A DNA stretch of 12,866 nt from an uncultured Planctomycetota bacterium (GTDB lineage: Bacteria > Planctomycetota > UBA1135 > UBA2386): NCBI GenBank assembly GCA_903925435.1, contig CAIYFF010000377.1, forward strand, positions 1-12,866, in the 5' to 3' direction. The translations under genes were made by a program, and so were the position numbers. Every line of letters starts with the position of its first letter. The stretch's first letter is position 1. The notes below the pieces were generated by a model. It worked only from the letters and a program-made list of their open reading frames with translations. It was not told the origin of the DNA and did not search any database. This document shows, in pieces, positions 5,113-11,646 of this stretch.

Positions 5113-7785
5113 ATGCTCGCGATCTGTGCACTTGCCGCCCTGCTTGCTCCGCAACACCCGATTGACCTGACGGCGGACCGCACGCGCGTCGTCGAAGTCG
5201 ACCGCGAACCAGGCCAATACCTCGGGCACGTTTCCACGATCCTGCTTGCGGATGGGCACACCATCCTCGCGGCCTACCCCAAGGGCCACGGCAAGGGCTC
5301 CATCGTGATGAAGCGCAGCACCGACGGCGGCCAGACGTGGAGCGAACGACTGCCCGTTCCCGCAAGCTTCGCGACGAGCCAAGAAGTGCCGACGATGTGG
5401 CGCGTCACCGATCCGGCCGGCAAGGAGCGCATCGTGCTGTGGTCCGGGCTGCATCCGGCCAAGCTCGCGCACAGCGAAGACAACGGCGCCACCTGGAGCG
5501 AACTCGCGCCCGCCGGCGACTGGGGCGGCATCGTCGTGATGGGCGACCTCGCCGCAACCACGACGAAGGGGCGCTACCTCGCGTGGTTCCACGACGACGG
5601 TCGCTTCCTGCAGAAGGGCGGCAAGGCGGCAGGCACCTTCACGCTGCTGCAGACCGAGTCGAATGATGGCGGCGTTCAATGGTCTGCCCCGCGCGCGCTG
5701 TGGACCGGCAGCGACGTTCACTATTGCGAGCCCGGTTGCGTGCGATCGCCGGACGGAACGCAGCTCGCGCTGCTGTTGCGCGAGAACCGCCGCAAGCAGC
5801 CGAGCGCGTGGATGACGAGTCGCGACGAAGGCGCCTCGTGGAGCGAACCGCGCGCGATGCACCCGGCGCTGACCGGCGATCGACACACGTTGCGCTACGC
5901 GAAAGACGGCCGCCTCGTCGCCGTGTTCCGCGACACGCGACTCGATGGCGACGGCGCGTGGCGCGGCGACTTCATCGCATGGGTCGGCACGTTCGACGAC
6001 ATCGCAAGCGGCAACGGCGGCCAGTATCGCGTTCGCCTGCTCGACAACCAGAACGCGTGGGACTGCGGCTATCCGGGGCTCGAAGCGCTGCCCGATGGCA
6101 CGTTGGTCGCGACCACGTATGGGCACTGGGAGAAAGGGCAGCAGCCGTGGATCCAGAGCGTGCGCTTCACGCTCGCAGAACTCGACGCGCTCGCCACGCA
6201 GCGCATGCCAAACGGCGCGCAGGAGAAAGACGGTGCGCAACAGACAAAGCAACGCGGCGGATCGAAGCTCGACGACGCATTGGACAAGCTGCTCCACTAC
6301 GCGCCGAACGCGAAGCCGCCGGCAGATGCCGCGATCCTCGACGCGGAGAAGCAGTGGTTCGCCGCGATGAAGCGCGTGGTCGGTGGCGAGTCGCCGTTGC
6401 GCGCTCGTCTCGCTGCGCTCCATGCAGAACGAGCCGCGTCGCTTGTGCCGAGCGCAAAGTCGCCGATCCGCGCCAACGATCCGCTCGCGCGCGTGCTCGT
6501 TCGATTTGACGACGAGCGCACGATGACGACGCCGATCGAGCGCGTCGTCGCGCATGCGGCGGCGAACGAGTTCCCGGGCGCTGTACGGGACGACGCGCTG
6601 CGCACCCATTTCGCGGCGACCGTCTCCATCGCGACGCCAGGCCGCCGATCGCTCGGCATCTACGCGGCGCCGGGCGACGCGCTGCGCGTCACCATCGGCG
6701 ACGGCAAGACTGCGCCGCCTGCAGGCCTTCGGCTGCGCATCGGCGCGCACAGCGACGACATCGCGCGACGCGAGTCGTGGCCTCGGATGCCGCGCATCAG
6801 TCGCGTGTTCGCGATCGACCAAGCCGACATGACCATCGCCAACGCGTTTGGCGGCCTTGTGATGCTCGAATGCGACGAAGCGCTCGCGGGCTCGATCGAC
6901 CTGCAAGTCGCAGGCTGCGTCGATGCGCCGCTGTTCGAACTCGGCAAGACCGACCCCGCGGTGTGGCGCGAACACCTTCGCAATCGCAAAGCGCCATGGG
7001 CCGAACTCGTGACCGACAAGATCGCGCTCACCGTTCCGAGCGAGCGCGTGCGCGACCTCGACGACCCAACCGAGTTGCTGCAGTTCTGGAACTCGCTCGC
7101 AGATTCCGCAGCCGACCTCGCGGCCCAATCGCGCGATCGCAAGCGCGCCGAACGCTACGTCGCCGACCTCGAGATCAGCGCGGGCTACATGCACGCGGGC
7201 TATCCCATCATGACGCACCTCGACGCGGCGAAAGACATGGTCGACCTCGCGCGCCTGAAGAAGGCGCCGTGGGGCCTGTTCCATGAACTCGGCCACAACC
7301 ACCAGAGCAAGGACTGGACGTTTGCGGGCACGAGCGAGGTCACGGTGAACCTGTTCTCGCTCTACCTCAGCGAGACGATGTGCGGCGTCAGCTGGGACAA
7401 GGCTTGGGGCGGCAACCTCGTGCGCGCGGAAGCGCGACTCGCGGCCACGCTCGCGGCGGGCAAGAAGCCATGGAACGAAGGCAAGGACGGCAAAGCAGAC
7501 CTCGGCTTGCGACTCCTGATGTATTCGCAACTGCAGCGCGCGTTCGGCTGGGAACTGTTCGTGCACGTATTTGCCGAATACCGCGACCTCGCGGATGCCG
7601 ATCGGCCCAAGACGGATGACGACAAGCGCGACCAGTGGCTCGTGCGCGCATCGAAGAGCGTCGATCGCGACCTTGGCCCATTCTTCGCCGCGTGGGGCCT
7701 GCCAGTCAGCGACAAGGCGCGCGCAGAAGTCGCTCCGCTCGAGGATTGGATGCCAGACGGCTGGCCAGCGCCAACAGCGCGTTGA
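5113..7785 (+). CDS. Exported fusion: sialidase-like BNR propeller plus M60 (enhancin/mucinase-type) metallopeptidase
   Basis: 890 residues from ATG at 5113, the first codon after the promoter and the start of a short signal-like segment (MLAICALAALLA). Residues 30-360 are a BNR-type propeller with four Asp boxes: STDGGQTW (69), SEDNGATW (121), SNDGGVQW (183) and SRDEGASW (236). By comparison with sialidases, Glu206, Arg223, Arg273 and Tyr320 (DCGYPGLEALPDG) are plausible active-site residues; the N-terminal Arg of the FRIP motif is not evident. A hydrophilic linker (about 366-400) leads to the M60 region. Its N-terminal beta part (about 455-660) includes YAAPGDALRVTIGD and KAPWAEL. The gluzincin core is HELGHNH (724-730; His724 and His728 zinc ligands, Glu725 base) with GTSE (Glu742 third ligand) and VNLFSLY. 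M60 enzymes cleave mucin-type glycoproteins. Together the domains suggest extracellular attack on sialylated glycoproteins. The stop is nine bases from the converging DUF454 gene. Confidence 0.9.
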   Translation: MLAICALAALLAPQHPIDLTADRTRVVEVDREPGQYLGHVSTILLADGHTILAAYPKGHGKGSIVMKRSTDGGQTWSERLPVPASFATSQEVPTMWRVTDPAGKERIVLWSGLHPAKLAHSEDNGATWSELAPAGDWGGIVVMGDLAATTTKGRYLAWFHDDGRFLQKGGKAAGTFTLLQTESNDGGVQWSAPRALWTGSDVHYCEPGCVRSPDGTQLALLLRENRRKQPSAWMTSRDEGASWSEPRAMHPALTGDRHTLRYAKDGRLVAVFRDTRLDGDGAWRGDFIAWVGTFDDIASGNGGQYRVRLLDNQNAWDCGYPGLEALPDGTLVATTYGHWEKGQQPWIQSVRFTLAELDALATQRMPNGAQEKDGAQQTKQRGGSKLDDALDKLLHYAPNAKPPADAAILDAEKQWFAAMKRVVGGESPLRARLAALHAERAASLVPSAKSPIRANDPLARVLVRFDDERTMTTPIERVVAHAAANEFPGAVRDDALRTHFAATVSIATPGRRSLGIYAAPGDALRVTIGDGKTAPPAGLRLRIGAHSDDIARRESWPRMPRISRVFAIDQADMTIANAFGGLVMLECDEALAGSIDLQVAGCVDAPLFELGKTDPAVWREHLRNRKAPWAELVTDKIALTVPSERVRDLDDPTELLQFWNSLADSAADLAAQSRDRKRAERYVADLEISAGYMHAGYPIMTHLDAAKDMVDLARLKKAPWGLFHELGHNHQSKDWTFAGTSEVTVNLFSLYLSETMCGVSWDKAWGGNLVRAEARLAATLAAGKKPWNEGKDGKADLGLRLLMYSQLQRAFGWELFVHVFAEYRDLADADRPKTDDDKRDQWLVRASKSVDRDLGPFFAAWGLPVSDKARAEVAPLEDWMPDGWPAPTAR

Positions 7786-7794
7786 TCTGCGCGA

Positions 7795-8205
7795 TCACTC
7801 TCGTGCGCCGCTGGCGGTTCGCAGGCTCGCGACCACAGTGACGCCGATGAGCGCAAGCGTCACGAGCAACGCTTGTTGCCAGAACGCGAGGTCATACGCG
7901 TAGAAGCCAAGCGCCACCGCGATCACGACGGATCCATACGCGCCAACCTTGACCGACAAGCGGATGCCGCGTTCGCGTTCCCAATCGGAAAGCAGTGGGC
8001 CGAACAGCTTCGAGGAGCGAAGCCACTGCAAGAGCCTCGGGCTCGAGCGCGCAAAGCACGCCGAAGCGAGCAGCAAGAATGGCGTCGTAGGCAGCACCGG
8101 CAGCGCAACGCCAAGCACCGCGAGCCCGGTGAAACCGAGGCCCGCGAGCACGTAGAGCTTCCGACGCAGCGACCAGCCTGTGGCAGTCGGTTGGAGTTCG
8201 GTCAC
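7795..8205 (-). CDS. DUF454 (YbaN-type) inner-membrane protein
   Basis: 136 residues from a GTG start at 8205 that overlaps the stop of the upstream gene as GTGA, so it is very probably translated by coupling. The protein carries the family signature LPVLPTTPFLLLASACFA (35-52) followed by RSSPRL, KLFGPLLSDWE (66-76) and a basic stretch. Hydrophobic segments lie at about 17-34, 38-52, 88-104 and 109-128, giving a small polytopic membrane protein. The DUF454/COG2832 family, which includes E. coli YbaN, has no firmly established function that I can cite. Length is normal for the family. It converges on the sialidase/M60 gene with a nine-base gap. Its coupling to a secreted glycosidase-like protein is unexplained. 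Confidence 0.9.
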   Translation of the reverse strand: MTELQPTATGWSLRRKLYVLAGLGFTGLAVLGVALPVLPTTPFLLLASACFARSSPRLLQWLRSSKLFGPLLSDWERERGIRLSVKVGAYGSVVIAVALGFYAYDLAFWQQALLVTLALIGVTVVASLRTASGARE

Positions 8206-9887
8206 TGCAGGATCAGCATCGGATCCGCTTCAGCGACGCAGAGCGGGCGGTAGAGCAAATCGACAGCGATGAAGGTCCAGTGCAGCGGCAATCCCGCGAA
8301 CGGCGACAAGAGGCCCGGCGGCACGTTGAGCGTCGCCGTCGCGCGACCCAGCGAGTCGAACTGCGCGGAGCCATTCACGAGGATCGGGCTGTTGGGCGTC
8401 GACACGATCGCTTCCGTGAGGAAGTCGTAGTTGATCGGCACCGTGAAGCCGGGCTGCCACGCAATGCCCGGCGACGTTCCCGAGATCGACGGCAGCATCA
8501 GATAGGTGCAGCCCACTGCGGCGGGACCCGTTCGAAGATCCATCTGCACCGAGCCGCCAGCGCTCGCGAACACGAACGGCGGCGTCAACGTGAGCGCGGG
8601 GCCTGCATTGAAGCGGCGCCTCGTCGTCGACACGTGGTTTTGCGCATCCTTGACCTGCACAGCAGTGACGGAGCTCCCCGGCGCGCGCGCGATCGAGTTG
8701 CCCGCGCCCATCGCCTGCCAACCGGTGTCGAACACGCCGTTGTTGTCGTAGTCGAAGCGCACCTGCAACGTCGACGCGAGCTGGTCACTGTCGCGACTCG
8801 TCGTCGGATCGACCTGCACGCCGAGGTTGGGCGATGCAGTGGTCACGACCGGCTGCGGGAAGTTGATGCCCGGCACGGCCCACGCCTGCATCGGGCCCCA
8901 CCACGCGGGAGTGTTGACCATCAACTCGTAGCGGAACGACTGATAGCCATCGGCGCCACCGAGCAGCGCGCCCTTGATCGACTCGTCGATCGTCGTGACG
9001 GTCGTCGTCTCGCCTTCGCCCGCGTAGGTCTTGACCGTCGGCACCACACGGCGAGCTGGATAGCCCGCGAGCGTCGCGGCCTGACGCGCGTAGAGCGCCG
9101 TCTGCTGCACATAGGCACGATGGCGCGCAGCGGTGTTGTAGATCGAGCCGTCGGCCGTGTAGGCCATCGGCATCAACACATCGACATACTGCGCCATCTG
9201 CTGCCAGTTCTGGCCGTATTGCGACGAGAACGAGTTGATGACCGTGGTGTACGACTGGAAGTTCGCGTCGTAGGTGCCGCCATCGAACGTGAAGCGACTC
9301 GCGATGAGGTAGCAATGCAGCGACATCGCGCCGATCAACTGGCGCACCTGCGCGAGGAAGTTCGTGACCTGCAATGGGTCATTGCCCGTCGCTGCTCCGA
9401 CGAAACGGATGTAGTCGAGCGCGATGCCGTCTAGGTCGTAGACCGGCGTGCCGTCGACCTTCCAAGCATTGACGAAGTAGTCGATGACGTTGAGCAGGTA
9501 CTGCTTGTGCGCTGCATTCGTGGGTTGCACGGTGTCGCTGAAGCACTTCATCACGCCGACGACGCGGAGGTTCTGCGCGTGGCACGCCGTGATGAGGTTC
9601 TGCAGGTTGATTCCCGCACCCGTGGACCGCACCGGGCCCCATGCGGCGTTCCAATCGCCCGCGCTGTCCGTGACCCACAAGTCGCCCGTCGATGGCCCGG
9701 TTGCGCGGAACACGCTGACGTAGACCGTGTCGATGCCTCGCGTCTGGCAGTTCGTGACGATCTCGCTGATGCGCGAGTCCATGTTGCCTTCGAGGAACGG
9801 GAAGACGCCGACCGAGACGTCACTCGACGGAATCTGCGCGACGGCCGAAGCCATCGTGAGCAGCGTTGCGAGAAGCGATGCGCGCAT
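8202..9887 (-). CDS. Secreted GHL10/DUF4015-like putative glycoside hydrolase with PKD-like segment and planctomycete-type C-terminal module
   Basis: 561 residues from ATG at 9887, chosen because a clear signal peptide follows directly (MRASLLATLLTMASAVAQ, cut near AVAQ). Residues about 25-345 resemble the TIM-barrel glycoside-hydrolase-like families: a repeated-strand start (GIDTVYVSVFRATG, 51-64), VVGVMKCF (109-116), the signature DLDGIALDYIRF (151-162; Asp158 candidate catalytic or substrate residue) and YVDVLMPMAYTAD (234-246). About 350-425 contains DYDNNGVFDTGW, like PKD or metal-binding repeats. About 437-552 is a beta-rich module also seen at the end of the divergent neighbour (DSLGRATATL, FAGLP). 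The reaction is unknown; polysaccharide cleavage is inferred from the fold alone. The DUF454 gene is coupled downstream. The frame stays open far upstream, but that part lies opposite another gene and is not counted. Confidence 0.82.
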   Translation of the reverse strand: MRASLLATLLTMASAVAQIPSSDVSVGVFPFLEGNMDSRISEIVTNCQTRGIDTVYVSVFRATGPSTGDLWVTDSAGDWNAAWGPVRSTGAGINLQNLITACHAQNLRVVGVMKCFSDTVQPTNAAHKQYLLNVIDYFVNAWKVDGTPVYDLDGIALDYIRFVGAATGNDPLQVTNFLAQVRQLIGAMSLHCYLIASRFTFDGGTYDANFQSYTTVINSFSSQYGQNWQQMAQYVDVLMPMAYTADGSIYNTAARHRAYVQQTALYARQAATLAGYPARRVVPTVKTYAGEGETTTVTTIDESIKGALLGGADGYQSFRYELMVNTPAWWGPMQAWAVPGINFPQPVVTTASPNLGVQVDPTTSRDSDQLASTLQVRFDYDNNGVFDTGWQAMGAGNSIARAPGSSVTAVQVKDAQNHVSTTRRRFNAGPALTLTPPFVFASAGGSVQMDLRTGPAAVGCTYLMLPSISGTSPGIAWQPGFTVPINYDFLTEAIVSTPNSPILVNGSAQFDSLGRATATLNVPPGLLSPFAGLPLHWTFIAVDLLYRPLCVAEADPMLILQ

Positions 9888-9892
9888 GAGTG

Positions 9893-9999
9893 ACGGATGC
9901 TCCCGGCAATGCCGAGGATCGGCAACCACAGTGGACCGAAAATGCCCGTGCGCCTTGCCATTCCGCGTCCCCGAGGGGCTCTCCAATTCGAGCATCCGT
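9893..9999. repeat. 10-base perfect inverted repeat ACGGATGCTC / GAGCATCCGT flanking the divergent intergenic region
   Basis: ACGGATGCTC at 9893-9902 is the exact reverse complement of GAGCATCCGT at 9990-9999; 87 bases separate them. Each divergent gene therefore has GAGCATCCGT in the same orientation upstream of its start, 5 bases before the minus-strand ATG and 29 before the plus-strand ATG. The core AGCATCC occurs a third time at 10004-10010 as a direct repeat 13 bases on. It may be a shared operator or an extended promoter element. Confidence 0.55.
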
Positions 10000-10002
10000 G
10001 CG

Positions 10003-10008
10003 TAGCAT
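10003..10008 (+). promoter_or_regulatory. Candidate -10 element (TAGCAT) for the secreted protein at 10029
   Basis: TAGCAT fits TAnnnT and lies 20 bases before the ATG at 10029, predicting a leader of about 13 bases. A poor -35 (TCTCCA, 9980-9985, three matches to TTGACA) is spaced by 17 bases. It overlaps the third copy of the AGCATCC motif. Confidence 0.3.
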
Positions 10009-10028
10009 CCTCGCCCCAAGTCCACCTG

Positions 10029-11588
10029 ATGCCCATGCACACCAAGCACACCATCCTTGCGCTCGCAGCGTTGTCCGCGTCGCTCGCCGCGCAGAACTCG
10101 CTCGTCTTCACCGGCCGCTTCCCGTTCCAGAGCCTCGACACTCCGAACGAGCGATTGAACGGCAGCATCAACAAGCTCGAGGAGTTCGACTTCTCGGTGG
10201 TCACGCCTGGCCTCGGCGCGGTGGCGCGCACGATGCAGCCGGCAACTGCGCATCAGGCCTACATCGGCGACAGCAACAACGACGGCAACTACACGAAGTT
10301 CGCTGGCTTCAAGACGTACTTCCAGAACATCCAGATGGGCGGTCTGTTCGTGAAGAGCACGGACAAGGCGCTCGTCACGTCGGACAAGGTGTTCTTCACC
10401 GTGCGCAGCAACGCGGCGCCGTTGCAGATCGAAGCCTTCAGCAACGGTGGCACGACGGTCTCCGTGATCCGTCCAGGTGACTTCGTTCGCTTCACCGGCG
10501 GCGGCAACCTCGAATACTTCATCACGCAGGACCAGATCGACGTTGCCGCGGGCCTCGCGCCCGTTGGATTCACCAGCGTCAAGGGCGCCAGCTCGATGTG
10601 CCAGGACTTGGCGGGCAACCTCTACTACAGCCCGTCGCAAGGCGGCCAGTGGATCAACGGCATGTCGAGCGGCGTGGCGCTCGCCAACGACGGCGCCATC
10701 GTCATGATCCCGGCAACGGCGATCACGTATGACGCGTTCGGCAACGTCGCGAGCATCGTCGCCAACTCGTCGCGCATCCTGATCGAAGAGAACACGCTCG
10801 GCCCGGGTCTCGCGCCGATCAGCGTGCGCCAGATGGTGCTGAACTCGCAGTGCTTCGACCGCACGGGCATTCCGCTCGCGGTTGCCGGCGTCTTCGGTCG
10901 CGTGAGCGGCCTCGACCTCGACCCGAATGGCGGCACGTTCACTCCGAACTGGCCGGATTCGACCGGCGCGTTCGTCCCCGCGCCCAACCTCGTGTTCACG
11001 AGCGACGCGGGCTCTTACGCGGGCACGATCTTCTCGACGAACAACAACGGCACGCCTGCCGTCATCAACGGCGTCACGTGCGCGAGCACGACGACCGGCG
11101 TCGCGGCAAACGGCAGCTGGCTCGGCGTGCGTCTCGACGTCGCCAACTTCCAGCCGTCGCTGATGGGCCTCATCGTGACGGGCGCGCTGCCCTACGAGCC
11201 GCTCACGCTCGACATGCCGAACTTCGGCGCGATCAACAGCTCGGCCACGCAGGCAAACATCGAGATCGACGTGCACGGCCAAGCGCTGTCGTTCACGGTG
11301 CTCCTCGCCGACTTCAACATCGCGCCGACCGGCGGCTTTGCGCCTTCGGTGGCGACGGCATTCGTGCCGCTCACGTTGAGCCCGTTCTCGCACTTCCAGA
11401 CGTTCCCGATCTTTACGCCGACGGACCTCGGCCTGCAGCTCACGGACGGCAACGGCTACGCGAGCTACATCCTGAGCAACCCGCACGCGGGCCAGTTCGC
11501 GGGCATTCCGATGATCCTCCAGTGCGGCGCACTGGACTTCGTCGGCAACATCACGGTCAGCAACCCGGTGCAGGCACAGTTCAAGTGA
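10029..11588 (+). CDS. Secreted protein of unknown function with the same C-terminal module as its divergent neighbour
   Basis: 519 residues from ATG at 10029 (a second ATG at 10035 is equally possible). The start is placed by the signal peptide MHTKHTILALAALSASLAAQ; the in-frame extension upstream lies in the intergenic region. I do not recognise a family. The mature protein is rich in Gly, Asn, Thr and Ala and looks all-beta, with propeller-like phrases such as DLAGNLYYSPSQGG (193-206) and LDLDPNGGTFTPNWPD (295-310). There is no visible catalytic motif or membrane segment, and only three Cys (191, 275, 351) before a last one at 499. Residues about 403-505 match the end of the neighbouring glycosidase-like protein in pattern (DGNGYASYIL, FAGIP, then LD). 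A surface or secreted structural or binding role is a guess. No Shine-Dalgarno site precedes the gene. Confidence 0.85.
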   Translation: MPMHTKHTILALAALSASLAAQNSLVFTGRFPFQSLDTPNERLNGSINKLEEFDFSVVTPGLGAVARTMQPATAHQAYIGDSNNDGNYTKFAGFKTYFQNIQMGGLFVKSTDKALVTSDKVFFTVRSNAAPLQIEAFSNGGTTVSVIRPGDFVRFTGGGNLEYFITQDQIDVAAGLAPVGFTSVKGASSMCQDLAGNLYYSPSQGGQWINGMSSGVALANDGAIVMIPATAITYDAFGNVASIVANSSRILIEENTLGPGLAPISVRQMVLNSQCFDRTGIPLAVAGVFGRVSGLDLDPNGGTFTPNWPDSTGAFVPAPNLVFTSDAGSYAGTIFSTNNNGTPAVINGVTCASTTTGVAANGSWLGVRLDVANFQPSLMGLIVTGALPYEPLTLDMPNFGAINSSATQANIEIDVHGQALSFTVLLADFNIAPTGGFAPSVATAFVPLTLSPFSHFQTFPIFTPTDLGLQLTDGNGYASYILSNPHAGQFAGIPMILQCGALDFVGNITVSNPVQAQFK

Positions 11589-11610
11589 TGCACTGAGCTG
11601 CGGCAGTTCC

Positions 11611-11643
11611 GCGCGCGCAGGTTTCGGTTAGCCTGCGCCGCGC
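11611..11643 (+). other. GC-rich stem-loop just before the VWA gene start
   Basis: GCGCAGG (11615-11621) pairs perfectly with CCTGCGC (11632-11638) around a 10-base loop. A further four pairs (GCGC 11611-11614 with GCGC 11640-11643) form across a one-base bulge. It ends three bases before the ATG at 11647. There is no T-run, so it is not a classic terminator. It could end transcription weakly after the upstream gene, or mask the start codon. Confidence 0.4.
11628..11634 (+). promoter_or_regulatory. Candidate -10 element (TTAGCCT) for the VWA gene
   Basis: TTAGCCT contains the TAnnnT core and lies 12 bases before the ATG at 11647, implying a very short leader. The following bases, CTGCGCCG, are identical to those after the -10 of the sialidase/M60 gene (5105-5112). 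No convincing -35 is seen. The element falls in the loop and 3' arm of the stem-loop at 11611-11643, so at most one of the two may be meaningful. Confidence 0.28.
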
Positions 11644-11646
11644 ATC

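Larger units (their letters stand above)
9888..10028. promoter_or_regulatory. Divergent intergenic region with candidate promoters and operator-like repeats
   Basis: This 141-base gap separates the glycosidase-like gene (minus) from the unrecognised secreted-protein gene (plus). It contains a perfect 10-base inverted repeat (listed separately), a small stem-loop TGCCGA-GGA-TCGGCA (9910-9924) and a tight CCC/GGG pair around 9969-9978. On the minus strand TTGCCG followed after 17 bases by GAGCAT ends nine bases before the ATG at 9887. On the plus strand TAGCAT (10003-10008) precedes the ATG at 10029 by 20 bases. Confidence 0.5.

Noticed and set aside
4879..7566. An 895-codon open frame on the minus strand opposite the sialidase/M60 gene
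   Set aside because: It is rich in Arg, Ala and His with no recognisable domain, and it lies antisense to a gene with clear motifs. Long antisense frames are expected in GC-rich coding DNA.
7764..7815. Inverted repeat GCCAGCG / CGCTGGC spanning the two convergent stops
   Set aside because: A seven-base stem with a loop of nearly 40 bases and no T-run is too weak to call a bidirectional terminator.
9888..11486. Upstream extension of the glycosidase-like frame by 533 codons
   Set aside because: The extension is antisense to the secreted protein at 10029-11588 and has shadow-like composition, while a clear signal peptide begins at 9887.
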